The notes: generated by a model from the letters alone, not told the origin. A stretch of DNA of 64,000 nucleotides from Neobacillus cucumis (GCF_002860255.1 NZ_PGVE01000065.1:28257-92256), one strand, 5' to 3'; positions 51,747-60,323 are shown, numbered from the stretch's first letter. Numbers and translations: made by a program.

Positions 51747-51884
51747 ATGAAACGTTCTAATTTTGCACGCTTACAGTGGCTTGAAGCGCTTACTATTTAT
51801 CGTGCGATTTTTCATGAAGTAGTTATCCAAGGGGGAAGTCTGCCCTTTTTTAGAAACTGCATATGGAAAAAATTAGAACGATAA
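51747..51884 (+). CDS. 45-codon upstream ORF, probable leader peptide of the ABC-F gene
   Basis: ATG 51747 follows GGAGGTGGGAAGAG, one of the best Shine-Dalgarno sites in the window. The peptide is basic and aromatic (MKRSNFARLQWLEALTIYRA, then NCIWKKLER). Its stop codon is two bases ahead of a 9-base arm of a long stem, and 32 bases ahead of a terminator hairpin. This is the arrangement of attenuators that respond to stalled ribosomes upstream of antibiotic-resistance ABC-F genes. It may instead be an independent small protein. Confidence 0.6.
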   Translation: MKRSNFARLQWLEALTIYRAIFHEVVIQGGSLPFFRNCIWKKLER

Positions 51885-51885
51885 T

Positions 51886-52005
51886 ACATCTCTTTACCCA
51901 CCATAAATAGGTATGAGAGGGTGCATCGGATGCACTCTTTTTTCATGTCCATAGATGAGCCGAGGGAAAAAGATGCCCGCGGCTTATTTTGCGTATAAGA
52001 GATGT
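51886..52005 (+). promoter_or_regulatory. Structured leader of the ABC-F gene with terminator
   Basis: An intrinsic terminator at 51916-51943 has inner stem GTGCAT/ATGCAC followed by TCTTTTTT. It sits between the 45-codon ORF and the ABC-F gene. ACATCTCTT (51886-51894) can pair perfectly with AAGAGATGT (51997-52005), enclosing the terminator. A second hairpin, AGCCGAGGG/CCCGCGGCT (51958-51984), lies inside with one mismatch. AGGTAT (51909-51914) and ATACCT (52012-52017) offer a competing pair. Confidence 0.6.
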
Positions 52006-52034
52006 TCATAAATACCTGAAAAAGGAGAATGAAC

Positions 52035-53906
52035 ATGATCATTTGTAGTGTAAATCATCTATCAAAATCATTTGGCGGTCATACGATATTTGAAGATTTA
52101 TCTTTTGAAGTACATGAAGGAAGCAGGATTGGACTGGTAGGCCGGAATGGCGGAGGAAAAACGACTTTAATTAAGCTTCTGGCTAATCAGGAAACAGTGG
52201 ATGAAGGAGTTATCCATTGGAAAAAGGGACTGAGAATCGGCTATTTGGCGCAAATCCCTGATTTTAAAAGTTTAACGGTTAGGGAAGTTCTTAAAACGGC
52301 TTTTGAACAATTGACAGACATCGAATTAAAGCTCCAAGAGTTAGAAGTTGAAATGGGGTGCGAGCGGGCTCCTATCTACTTACAAAGACTTATGGATCAG
52401 TATGGTAAACTGCAAGATGAGTTTATTTTAAATGGCGGTTATGAAATGGATGCCGAATTAGAAAGAATTGCAATTGGATTAAATATTACAGAATTGCTGG
52501 ATCAGACTTTTGCAGCTTTAAGCGGAGGAGAGAAGACCAAGGTGGGACTTGGGTTAAGTTTATTGAAAAAACCGGACCTCTTACTTCTGGATGAGCCGAC
52601 TAACCATCTTGATTTAAAAGCGATTGAATGGCTGGGTTCCTACCTGAAGGAGTATAGAGGAACGATTATTCTGATTTCGCATGACCGTTACTTTTTAGAC
52701 GAGGTAGTGACAAAGGTGCTTGAATTAGAAGACGGGGAAGTTGATTTATATCATACAAATTTTAGTGGTTTCGTAAAAGAAAAAGAAGAACGACTGCTGC
52801 GAGAATTTCAAGAATATCAAGAACAGCAGAGGAAGATAAAAAAAATGAAGGAAGCCATCAAGCGTCTTCGTGATTGGGCCAACCGGTCCAATCCTCCAAG
52901 TGCGGCTCTTCATAAAAGGGCCACGAATATGCAGCGCGCTCTTGATCGAATCGAAAAACTTGAACGTCCTAAAATGGATGTTAAAAAAATGGCCGTAGAC
53001 TTTGAGGCATCAGATCGGAGTGGGAAAGATGTCATTGTACTGGCGGGGGTTTCTAAGATCTTTGGAGCTCGTACGTTATTTGACGAAGTAAATATGCTGG
53101 TGCAATATAAAGATCGAACCGCCATTGTTGGCGAAAATGGCTCAGGTAAATCGACTCTTTTAAAAATGATTCTTAAAGAAATTGAAGCAGATAAAGGGTC
53201 TGTCAAAGTTGGAAGTAATGTGAAAGTGGGTTATTTATCACAGCATGTATTTCAAGATATAGGTGACGAGCAGGTCATTGATGTATTCCGATCAGACGCA
53301 GTGGTCAATGAAGGGGAAGCACGGCATATTTTAGCAAAATTTTTATTTTATGGTCCTGCTGTATTCCGAAAAGTCAATCAGCTGAGCGGCGGTGAGCGAA
53401 TGCGTCTGCGGCTTGCCCAATTGATGTATCAAGACATCAACTTGCTCATCCTGGATGAACCAACGAACCATTTGGATATTGATTCATGCGAAGTCCTTGA
53501 AGAAGCGTTGGAACAGTTTAATGGTACGATTTTAGCGGTCTCACATGACAGATATTTTTTAAATAAATTATTTAATAAAATATATTGGCTCCAAAATGGG
53601 CGCCTCCAATATTTTGCCGGGAATTTTGATTGGGCAAGAGGGAAACTGGAGGAGACCGGAAGTAACCCAGCTGTAACTAAGGAAGTAATTGGAAAAATTA
53701 CTATGCCAAAGGCAATAAAGGTGGAAGAGGACCTAACCGTAGAGTTAGAGAAAAGAATTGAAGAAATTGAAAGTGACATTTCTGCCCTAAAAAAGAAGCT
53801 AGACTTGGAAAGTGAGTTACCATTACTCCAGAAAATATATAAGGAGATAGAGAGTAGAGAAAAAGAACGTGACGAGCTTTACGCACAATTGGATGAAGTA
53901 GTTTAA
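52035..53906 (+). CDS. ABC-F family ATPase (ribosome-associated type)
   Basis: The 623-residue protein has two ATP-binding domains and no membrane part. The first Walker A is GLVGRNGGGKTTLIKLL and signature LSGGEKTKVGLGLSLL, with LLLDEPTNHLDLKAIEWL. The interdomain arm carries a basic linker (about 260-300). The second Walker A is VGENGSGKSTLLKMIL and signature LSGGERMRLRLAQLMY. A C-terminal coiled coil follows (about 560-620). ABC-F proteins act on the ribosomal E site; some protect against antibiotics, others help with difficult translation. Start 52035 follows AAAGGAG at seven bases. An attenuator-like leader precedes it. Confidence 0.9.
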   Translation: MIICSVNHLSKSFGGHTIFEDLSFEVHEGSRIGLVGRNGGGKTTLIKLLANQETVDEGVIHWKKGLRIGYLAQIPDFKSLTVREVLKTAFEQLTDIELKLQELEVEMGCERAPIYLQRLMDQYGKLQDEFILNGGYEMDAELERIAIGLNITELLDQTFAALSGGEKTKVGLGLSLLKKPDLLLLDEPTNHLDLKAIEWLGSYLKEYRGTIILISHDRYFLDEVVTKVLELEDGEVDLYHTNFSGFVKEKEERLLREFQEYQEQQRKIKKMKEAIKRLRDWANRSNPPSAALHKRATNMQRALDRIEKLERPKMDVKKMAVDFEASDRSGKDVIVLAGVSKIFGARTLFDEVNMLVQYKDRTAIVGENGSGKSTLLKMILKEIEADKGSVKVGSNVKVGYLSQHVFQDIGDEQVIDVFRSDAVVNEGEARHILAKFLFYGPAVFRKVNQLSGGERMRLRLAQLMYQDINLLILDEPTNHLDIDSCEVLEEALEQFNGTILAVSHDRYFLNKLFNKIYWLQNGRLQYFAGNFDWARGKLEETGSNPAVTKEVIGKITMPKAIKVEEDLTVELEKRIEEIESDISALKKKLDLESELPLLQKIYKEIESREKERDELYAQLDEVV

Positions 53907-53913
53907 GCTCCAA

Positions 53914-53956
53914 AACTAAACTCCTCAGCGAAGCTGCTGAGGAGTTTAGTTATTTC
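53914..53956 (+). terminator. Terminator after the ABC-F gene
   Basis: AACTAAACTCCTCAGC (53914-53929) pairs perfectly with GCTGAGGAGTTTAGTT (53936-53951). Confidence 0.9.
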
Positions 53957-53998
53957 AATAAAATCAATAAAGTTGTTACTTTTAGAGGTGGATTTCAT

Positions 53999-55312
53999 AT
54001 GGCGGTAAAATTTTCGTTTGCACAAGTCTTGTTTCTTCTTGTTAGTACCATTTTGGGGGTCGTTTGGTCAGTAATTGCTCATCAACCACTGGTAATAGGT
54101 TTTCTTCCAGGCTATGTTGTTTTATTTTCCTTCTCAATAAAAAGTACTTTATCTTTTAGAAAATCAATAAAAATGAGTTTAATGGGTGTATATAAAACGA
54201 GAATTGTGATTGTCATTTTATTTTTAGTTAGTTTTTTGCTTCCTTCCTGGTCCTTGTCGGGAACAATTGAACAAATGGTCAATATAGCACTGAGTTTTAT
54301 TAATCCACATCATTTTCTTATTCTATCTTTCTTTATTAGCATGATTTTTTCGATGCTTCTTGGGACGACGATTGGCACATTGAGTACGATTGGTGTACCA
54401 ATAATAGGGACAGCAGGAGTCCTCCATCTGCCCATACCGATTGTTGCGGGAGCGTTAGTTTCCGGGGCTTTTGTTGGAGACCGAACATCACCGTTCTCTA
54501 GCGCTCACCAATTACTTTCCCATACGGTTGAGGTACCGGTAAACAGGCAGTGGAAAGCGATGCTATTGACAACCATCACTGCCATTGTTGTTTGTCTTGG
54601 TTTTTATGGAATAATAGATGCACATTTTATAAGCAAGACAGAATTTACTACAGATCCTTTGATTTGGAATAAACTTTCACTCGTGAAGTTTATCCCGCCA
54701 ATCATTCTCGTTGTATTTGTCCTTTTTCGGGTGAGTATTATTTATGCGTTTCTGTCTAGTATTTTATCAGCAGTATGGATTTCTTTAATGTCCGGCACTT
54801 CATGGCCCAAGCTTGCCGAGTCACTTTGGCACGGTATTGAGGGGCTTGGCGGTGGTTTTATTCATATGTACCAATTGCTCCTATTTTTAGCTGTGGCTGG
54901 TGCATATAATGGCCTTTTGGAGGAATTAAATGTCATCCAGCCCTATTTGGATAAGTGGCTGGAATCTTCACACAATTTAAGCGTCGACACGCTAAAAACG
55001 CTTTTAGCAACACTTATTATTACGTTAATTGCTGCGAATCAGACACTTCCAATTATATTAACTGGAAGGTCCTTTCTCCCGCATTGGTCCCGTTACTATA
55101 GAAAAGAAGAGTTAGCAAGAGTCATGGGTGATTCCACCATGCTTTTTCCAGGTATTGTGCCGTGGAGCGTTTTAGCAATTATGTGCAGCACGATTGTTGG
55201 CATTCCACTGTTTGAATATTTGCCATTTGCATTATTTTTATGGATACTGCCGTTTATTACTATTTTAGTGTCATTAAGCAAGAAAATAAGGAAACCAAAA
55301 AAGGGTATATAG
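53999..55312 (+). CDS. NhaC-family Na+/H+ antiporter
   Basis: The 437-residue transporter has 11-12 membrane segments. The NhaC-family region is GAFVGDRTSPFSSAHQLLSH (about residue 158). STIGVPIIGTAG precedes it, and a late SFLPHWSRYYRKEELARVMG-DS segment is followed by PGIVPWSVLA. Members exchange Na+ for H+, or malate or tyramine in some paralogues. It starts at ATG with TTAGAGGTGG upstream and ends with a terminator. It is probably monocistronic and separate from the following YitT gene. Confidence 0.88.
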   Translation: MAVKFSFAQVLFLLVSTILGVVWSVIAHQPLVIGFLPGYVVLFSFSIKSTLSFRKSIKMSLMGVYKTRIVIVILFLVSFLLPSWSLSGTIEQMVNIALSFINPHHFLILSFFISMIFSMLLGTTIGTLSTIGVPIIGTAGVLHLPIPIVAGALVSGAFVGDRTSPFSSAHQLLSHTVEVPVNRQWKAMLLTTITAIVVCLGFYGIIDAHFISKTEFTTDPLIWNKLSLVKFIPPIILVVFVLFRVSIIYAFLSSILSAVWISLMSGTSWPKLAESLWHGIEGLGGGFIHMYQLLLFLAVAGAYNGLLEELNVIQPYLDKWLESSHNLSVDTLKTLLATLIITLIAANQTLPIILTGRSFLPHWSRYYRKEELARVMGDSTMLFPGIVPWSVLAIMCSTIVGIPLFEYLPFALFLWILPFITILVSLSKKIRKPKKGI

Positions 55313-55321
55313 AAACGGCTT

Positions 55322-55354
55322 AAAAACAGGGTCACACACGATTCCTGTTTTTTC
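55322..55354 (+). terminator. Terminator after the NhaC gene
   Basis: AAAAACAGG (55322-55330) pairs with CCTGTTTTT (55344-55352). Confidence 0.8.
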
Positions 55355-55443
55355 TTTATTCGAAGGACTAAATATCTAGTTGAATGAAGTCCGTACTTTT
55401 ATCATATAAGTGGTAATAAAGTAATTGGACAAGGAATGATGGA

Positions 55444-56022
55444 ATGCTCAAAAAATTAGCGATAATCGGATTCGGTAGCACAATGATTAGTGTTGGAATT
55501 AACCTGTTTATTCTCCCGTTTCATCTTATCAATGGCGGTTTATTTGGCATCAGTCTATTATTAAATTATTTATGGGGTTTTAAAATAGGTATTATGTTTA
55601 TCCTGCTCAATATTCCTATTTATCTATTTGCCTTAAAAAAGGACCCCTTCTATTTTTATAATGGAGTACTAGGAGCGGTGATTTCTGGCAGTATGATTGA
55701 ATTGTTCTTTCCCTTGAATGGAACTGTTCAATTACCGATTATAAGCAGTGTAATTATCGGAGCAATCTTGATTGGAGTGGGTGTAGGGGTGATGCTGCGA
55801 AATCATATAAGCCCTGGCGGGATGGATTTGCTCGCACTATTAATTGCAAAATGGACAAAGGTGAATGTAGGGGTCATTATGGTTTCCCTTGATGCAGTTA
55901 TCATTTTAACGGGACTCTTTCTTCTTAAGGATGCGAAGCTTTTATATTCATTGTTAATTATCTCGATTATTGGAATGCTGGCAACCATTATTACATCTTA
56001 TCGCAGAATTCAATTTAAGTGA
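55444..56022 (+). CDS. YitT-like membrane protein lacking the DUF2179 domain
   Basis: The 192-residue protein has about six membrane segments equivalent to the membrane half of the YitT copies at 26015 and 31735 (INLFILPFHLINGGLFGISL, GAILIGVGVGVMLRNHISPG, GGMDLLALL). It stops where the C-terminal cytosolic DUF2179 domain would begin, and ends YRRIQFK. It is a natural short form rather than a truncated gene, since it ends in a clean stop with no remnant downstream. Role unknown. Confidence 0.8.
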   Translation: MLKKLAIIGFGSTMISVGINLFILPFHLINGGLFGISLLLNYLWGFKIGIMFILLNIPIYLFALKKDPFYFYNGVLGAVISGSMIELFFPLNGTVQLPIISSVIIGAILIGVGVGVMLRNHISPGGMDLLALLIAKWTKVNVGVIMVSLDAVIILTGLFLLKDAKLLYSLLIISIIGMLATIITSYRRIQFK

Positions 56023-56124
56023 TACAGTTGGTCGTGATTTCTTTATCTGAAAATTATCTGAAATAAGTATGGTAGAATAAGAAATATCTTTGAGTTAGTT
56101 AATTTGGAAGAGAGGTGGAGAACG

Positions 56125-56625
56125 GTGAATCCAATCGAAGATCATTTAGCAGAGAATTTGAAGATTCTATTTGTCGGATTTAATCCAAGTATTCGTTCGA
56201 GTGAATTAGGACACCATTATGCCAACCCTAACAATCGATTTTGGAAAATTTTATATGAAGCAGGAATCACACCTCGAAAATATGAGGCCGTAGAGGATGC
56301 AAAACTTTTGGAATTAGGTTTTGGTTTTACCAATATTGTGGAGAGACCAACGAGGGCTGCTGATGAAATTACGAAGGAAGAATATAAAGAAGGAAGAGAG
56401 ATTTTAAAACGAAAAATTGAACGGTATAATCCGAAGGTGGTTTGTTTTGTCGGGAAAGGTGTATACCAAGAATACAGCGGGAAAAAGTCGGCTCCTTGGG
56501 GAAAACAAATGGAGTCAGTTGTCCCAGGCGTAATTGATTTTGTTGCTCCTTCTTCAAGCGGTTTAGTCAGAATGAAGATACAAGAGATTGTAGATATTTA
56601 CAGGGAGCTTCTTAATCTAATATAA
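56125..56625 (+). CDS. Mug-type mismatch-specific DNA glycosylase
   Basis: The 166-residue protein is of the uracil-DNA glycosylase superfamily, Mug/TDG group. The catalytic-site motif is VGFNPSIRSSELGHHYANPN (motif 1, Asn in GxNPS), then NNRFWKILYEAGITP. The central GFGFTNIVERPTRAADEI follows, and motif 2 is VPGVIDFVAPSSSGL (about residue 130). It removes uracil, thymine or alkylated bases opposite G. GTG 56125 is chosen, directly after GAGAGGTGGAG; the TTG at 56104 is upstream of that site. Confidence 0.85.
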   Translation: MNPIEDHLAENLKILFVGFNPSIRSSELGHHYANPNNRFWKILYEAGITPRKYEAVEDAKLLELGFGFTNIVERPTRAADEITKEEYKEGREILKRKIERYNPKVVCFVGKGVYQEYSGKKSAPWGKQMESVVPGVIDFVAPSSSGLVRMKIQEIVDIYRELLNLI

Positions 56626-56662
56626 ACATCGACGGTTAGAATACACCGTCGATGTTTTGTTT
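56624..56662. terminator. Bidirectional terminator
   Basis: AAACATCGACGGT (56624-56636) pairs perfectly with ACCGTCGATGTTT (56644-56656), between the Mug and sqhC genes. Confidence 0.9.
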
Positions 56663-58527
56663 CATTCGAATTTTTTATGATAGCGGACTAAAGCTGCAAG
56701 GGGGAAAATATAACGGTAGCTGTGATAATGAACATAAAACGCACCTGCCATTCCTTGCCCTTTTGGGTATTGTGTTGTCCAATCGACTTTTTCAAGTGAA
56801 TCAAGTAAATAAGTGATTCCTCTTTTAATGGCTGGTGTTGGTTTTTCTGACACGGAAATCAAGGCATCAAGAGCCCAGGCCGTGTCTGTTAATGTGCTTG
56901 CAGGGAGTGGGACATAAGTTTTTTTGCTGTCACTATGGCAAGATTCTCCCCACCCCCCATCTTTGTTTTGGTTATCAAGGATCCATTTAATGGCTTTTTC
57001 AAAGGAAGCGTGATGAATTGAAAATCCAACCGCTGATAATCCTGTAATAGCCGCCCAAGTCCCATAAAGATAGCAGATCCCCCATCTTCCGTACCAGGAA
57101 CCATCCTCTTCCTGGTTCCTCAATAGCCAATGGATTCCTTTTTTTATAGCTGTAGAATCCTCGGACAAATTGGTGTATTGACCAAAATATTCGAGGGTTC
57201 TTCCTGTTAAATCGGCAGATGATGGGTCTGCAAGGATGAATTCTCCTTTTTCAATAGGCAAAAACTGCAATAGTTTTGAATTGGTGTTTTTCTCAAATGC
57301 CGGCCAGCCTCCATCATCATTTTGCATGGACATCAGCCACGTAATTCCGCGGTCCCAAGCTTGAGTTTCAGAAGGGATTATACGGGAAATGGATCGAAGC
57401 GCGGCGGTTGTATCATCAACATCTGGGTTGAAGGTATTGATATCGGAAAAGCCCCAACCGCCAGGCATGGTTTTAGGATTATGAATCACCCAATCGCCAA
57501 ATTTTCGATGCTGTCGCTCAAGTAGATATTGATTAGCTTTTTTAACCATGGGATCATCAGGTGTAACACCTGAAGCTTGTAAACTGAAGCAAATTAATGA
57601 GGTATTCCATACATGGGCGGTTGTATATTGCATATGGGGCAGTCCGTCAATCTCACACCTCATTGTTTTAATTCCCTCAACTGCCTTAGTAATCACTGGA
57701 TCTGTTTTTTTATAGCCTAGCGATAATAGGGCAAAAATCATTAAAAAAGTAGAACTGTAATAGCTATAAAAAGTACCATCCGGCTCAAGATGGTCCAGCA
57801 TATACTTTTTTGCCCGCTCAATTGCTAATTGATGAAGTTGTTTTGGCAGGCCTAGTAAACTTTCAACTCCTTCTTTTATAAAAGAATACAAGGAACGATA
57901 GTCATTCGTGCGGCTCCACTGATTTTCTGCCTGTCTATTTAGATGTAAATCAGAAAGGTCAGGGCTTTTGTCTGTTTTTAGTTCGAATTTTTTATCTGCC
58001 AAAAGCATAATAGGGGTTAAATTGGCCCTGCCGAAAACAGAAACCGAATAAAAGTTAATCGGAAAATGAAGTGGCAGAAGAATAAATTCAATTGGCAGCA
58101 GCGAATAGGAAGGCCAGGTATACTGTCCGGTAATGGCCAGCATTACTTTGGTAAACATACTTACATCTTCAATACCGCCCTTGGAGAGGATAAATTGCTT
58201 AGCTGCAAGTAAGCGTTTATCATTCTTAGGGAAGTAACCCGAATATAACAAAGCGTAATAGGCTTCGGTGGTTGCCGAAAGATTTCCGTCTCCCTCATCA
58301 TAAAAAAGCTTCCATGCTCCGTTATTTTCCTGTTTGTTTAAAATTCTGTTTGCGAGGCCCTTAACTAATTCTTCATCATTTAATTCTAATGTCCGTAATA
58401 AAATAATCATATAAGCATCTGTTGAGATACCAGTTTCAAATGGATAGTCCCAATAGCCATTGGGAGATTGGTCTTTTCGAAGTTTCTCAATAATCCAATC
58501 AATACCTTTTTTTGTATCAATCATCAT
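56662..58527 (-). CDS. sqhC: Squalene-hopene/sporulenol cyclase
   Basis: The 621-residue triterpene cyclase has the catalytic acid motif NPDVDDTTAALRS (DxDD, about residue 367). Multiple QW repeats are seen (MQNDDGGWPAFEKN, NQEEDGSWYGRWG, DNQNKDGGWGES), together with the N-terminal repeat KDQSPNGYWDYPFE. B. subtilis SqhC makes sporulenol from tetraprenyl-beta-curcumene in spores, and its motif has this DVDD form. Hopanoid synthesis is the alternative. The minus-strand gene has GGGAGAGGGATG upstream of the two possible ATGs (58527, 58524). Confidence 0.85.
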   Translation of the reverse strand: MMIDTKKGIDWIIEKLRKDQSPNGYWDYPFETGISTDAYMIILLRTLELNDEELVKGLANRILNKQENNGAWKLFYDEGDGNLSATTEAYYALLYSGYFPKNDKRLLAAKQFILSKGGIEDVSMFTKVMLAITGQYTWPSYSLLPIEFILLPLHFPINFYSVSVFGRANLTPIMLLADKKFELKTDKSPDLSDLHLNRQAENQWSRTNDYRSLYSFIKEGVESLLGLPKQLHQLAIERAKKYMLDHLEPDGTFYSYYSSTFLMIFALLSLGYKKTDPVITKAVEGIKTMRCEIDGLPHMQYTTAHVWNTSLICFSLQASGVTPDDPMVKKANQYLLERQHRKFGDWVIHNPKTMPGGWGFSDINTFNPDVDDTTAALRSISRIIPSETQAWDRGITWLMSMQNDDGGWPAFEKNTNSKLLQFLPIEKGEFILADPSSADLTGRTLEYFGQYTNLSEDSTAIKKGIHWLLRNQEEDGSWYGRWGICYLYGTWAAITGLSAVGFSIHHASFEKAIKWILDNQNKDGGWGESCHSDSKKTYVPLPASTLTDTAWALDALISVSEKPTPAIKRGITYLLDSLEKVDWTTQYPKGQGMAGAFYVHYHSYRYIFPLAALVRYHKKFE

Positions 58528-58651
58528 ATTTCACATCCCTCTCCCAAATTTTTCCATCTACCTATACATATTCTCGGTGACTCCAGAGAATTCATAAGGG
58601 AGGTAATGTGCTATTTTTTTTATCAGAAATCGAGAGAAGCCTCCGCTTGAA

Positions 58652-59722
58652 ATGATAACGGAAGATTTAAAGAAAAAGAGTAAATTCATACAGCCTCCTT
58701 CCCAAGTCACCAAAAGTGAAGGAGTTATTCTGGATAAAATCAGGAAAAAAACTCAAGAATTTAATTTAAATAATGTTACTAGAACAAAAGCTTATCTTGA
58801 TTATTATATTCGTTACCCTGATATTCATTGGGCTTTTCTTGGGCATATGGTCTCGCGAAATGGCGGCTGGAATATGACTGATTTGAAAGGGGAATTTTTG
58901 ACACGATTAATTTCAAGAAAAGACCGGCAAGATTTTTTTCAATTTTTAGAGCGGGGCAATTGGCTAATTTTTCAAGATGTGTATCCTCAGTTTTTACTTT
59001 ACGAAGAAAGCCTTAGACAACGGAGGCCACTTTTTCATTTATTTGTCCATTTAAATATCTCCACTTTTATGGAGACGATTTGGAATGAGTTTTGGAAAAA
59101 TAAAAACACATACATTCTAACAATAGCGATGATTATTAATGAACAAAGCTATCTAGAAAAAAGAGTGGTACAAAATCCAAAGTTTAAAAAAAATGTTTTA
59201 AATAAATTTGAGTTTTTACTTCAAGATTGGCTGTCGTTTAATCATATTCTTTTTCCATATGGAAGTGGGAAAATAGCGGGGAAAACGCTCCACCAATTTG
59301 AGTTATTACATGAGAGGATTGTACTTGGCAAAAAATTGTATCGAATTCTTTTTAAAGATATTCACCAAATGGCAGTCGAATGGGCCAAAAGCCACCACCA
59401 CACAGGTTCTAGAAAAGATTACTGGCCTCATATTTTTAATACAGTAAATGAAGGGACACCTGGTTATCCTTATCAACTTCACTTGAAATCCTGTCAGTTA
59501 AGACCAGGGGCCAAAAGGATGTATAGCCCAACACTTGAAAATGCTTGGAAGAATATAAGTCATAAAGAAGCGGAAATAGGGGATTGGTTTACTGACTGGC
59601 GAGTGGTGGATTACTTGATTGATGATGAAGAAATCATAGATGGGGAGATACAAGATGAATATTGCAAAACACTCGAACGACTTGAACTTGCAGCTCTTGC
59701 CAAAAAAGCGATTACCTTTTAA
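58652..59722 (+). CDS. yppC: YppC-like DUF2515 protein
   Basis: The 356-residue soluble protein has conserved blocks of DUF2515: VTRTKAYLDYYIRYPDIHWA, FLGHMVSRNGGWNMTDLKG and NRQ-like Trp/Tyr-rich helices. WPHIFNTVNEGTPGYPY is in the second half. YppC of B. subtilis has this order and length; its role is unknown. The start is unclear. ATG 58652 lacks a good ribosome binding site, while a strong GGGAGG at 58598 would fit an ATT at 58613 in the same frame. It also fits an ATG at 58606 if one T in an 8-T run were shifted. It overlaps the next gene by 68 bases. Confidence 0.82.
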   Translation: MITEDLKKKSKFIQPPSQVTKSEGVILDKIRKKTQEFNLNNVTRTKAYLDYYIRYPDIHWAFLGHMVSRNGGWNMTDLKGEFLTRLISRKDRQDFFQFLERGNWLIFQDVYPQFLLYEESLRQRRPLFHLFVHLNISTFMETIWNEFWKNKNTYILTIAMIINEQSYLEKRVVQNPKFKKNVLNKFEFLLQDWLSFNHILFPYGSGKIAGKTLHQFELLHERIVLGKKLYRILFKDIHQMAVEWAKSHHHTGSRKDYWPHIFNTVNEGTPGYPYQLHLKSCQLRPGAKRMYSPTLENAWKNISHKEAEIGDWFTDWRVVDYLIDDEEIIDGEIQDEYCKTLERLELAALAKKAITF

Positions 59723-60101
59723 GGTTGAATTTGGAAGTATAGTTCTTGCCTCGTTGCTTGGAACTTACTTAGATTTATATTTTGTGGGAAAAGGTTATTA
59801 TCACTTTCCTATTAGGCCGTTCCCGGAGATTTTCTCAATCAATATTTTGTTTACGTTAATTGGACTTCCCTTTCTTACCCTAATTGTATTAAGGAGTATT
59901 TCGGAATTAACAAATTGGGGAAAAGCGGGTGTCATTCTTCTTACCAGCCTGTTAATGCCCATTATAGAAAAATTATTAGAAATATTAGGGTTGTTCCAAC
60001 ATAGTCACAGCTGGAACCATCTTTACACTTTTTTGGGGTATGGACTATTTTTTACGATTGTGGTGTTATTTCATGAGTGGATGGGGAGACGAATGGATTA
60101 A
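59655..60101 (+). CDS. CBO0543-like membrane protein
   Basis: The 148-residue protein has four to five membrane segments (LASLLGTYLDLYFVGKGYYH, INILFTLIGLPFLTLIVLR, YTFLGYGLFFTIVVLFHEW). The pattern LGTYLDLYFVGKGYYHFPIR and an ending HEWMGRRMD match my recollection of the CBO0543 family, of unknown role. ATG 59655 has GGGGAG seven bases upstream, inside the end of yppC, so the two are translationally coupled. The frame from 59640 is longer but starts before that site. It ends just before a bidirectional terminator. Confidence 0.75.
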   Translation: MNIAKHSNDLNLQLLPKKRLPFKVEFGSIVLASLLGTYLDLYFVGKGYYHFPIRPFPEIFSINILFTLIGLPFLTLIVLRSISELTNWGKAGVILLTSLLMPIIEKLLEILGLFQHSHSWNHLYTFLGYGLFFTIVVLFHEWMGRRMD

Positions 60102-60105
60102 AACA

Positions 60106-60135
60106 AAAAGCCGAGACCGCAGTCTCGGCTTTTTG
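60106..60135. terminator. Bidirectional terminator
   Basis: AAAAAGCCGAGAC (60106-60118) pairs with GTCTCGGCTTTTT (60122-60134). On the minus strand the T run continues as TTTTTGTTTTAA, which makes it a good end for the RNA encoded at 60106-60217. Confidence 0.9.
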
Positions 60136-60217
60136 TGATGCTGGCATTGCAGCACCAGCCCCCTCCGTCCGTACAGTGGTTAAGTGTCCCGCAACAAGCG
60201 AATGTTAGGAGGGGGTA
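60106..60217 (-). ncRNA. Putative structured small RNA, about 110 nt
   Basis: On the minus strand TATAAT (complement of 60223-60228) is followed by a C-rich 5' end GTACCCCCTCCTAACATT and ends at the strong terminator 60106-60135. CCCCCTCC pairs perfectly with GGAGGGGG about 50 bases downstream. CGCTTGTTGCG forms a small inner hairpin and GTGCTG...CAGCAT a second one before the terminator. No ORF, T-box or known riboswitch motif is seen, and it is not an SRP RNA (no GGAAGGAAGCAGCC-like loop). The C-rich end resembles C-rich sRNAs that pair with Shine-Dalgarno regions. Confidence 0.55.
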
Positions 60218-60323
60218 CACTTATTATACCACAATTGAAGTGAAAATAATAAGTGGCTAAACTTTCCTTTCTCGATAGAAAAGTGTATGATAATATTGAT
60301 TTTTACATAAAGGAGTGTTTTTC

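Noticed and set aside
58468..58650. Plus-strand 60-codon ORF
   Set aside because: It overlaps the start of sqhC and appears to be a frame shadow. Only its last part is mentioned as a possible shifted start of yppC.
60106..60217. SRP RNA (4.5S/scRNA) or 6S RNA
   Set aside because: The conserved SRP tetraloop region GGAAGCAGCC is absent, and the fold does not have the long bulged rod of 6S RNA.
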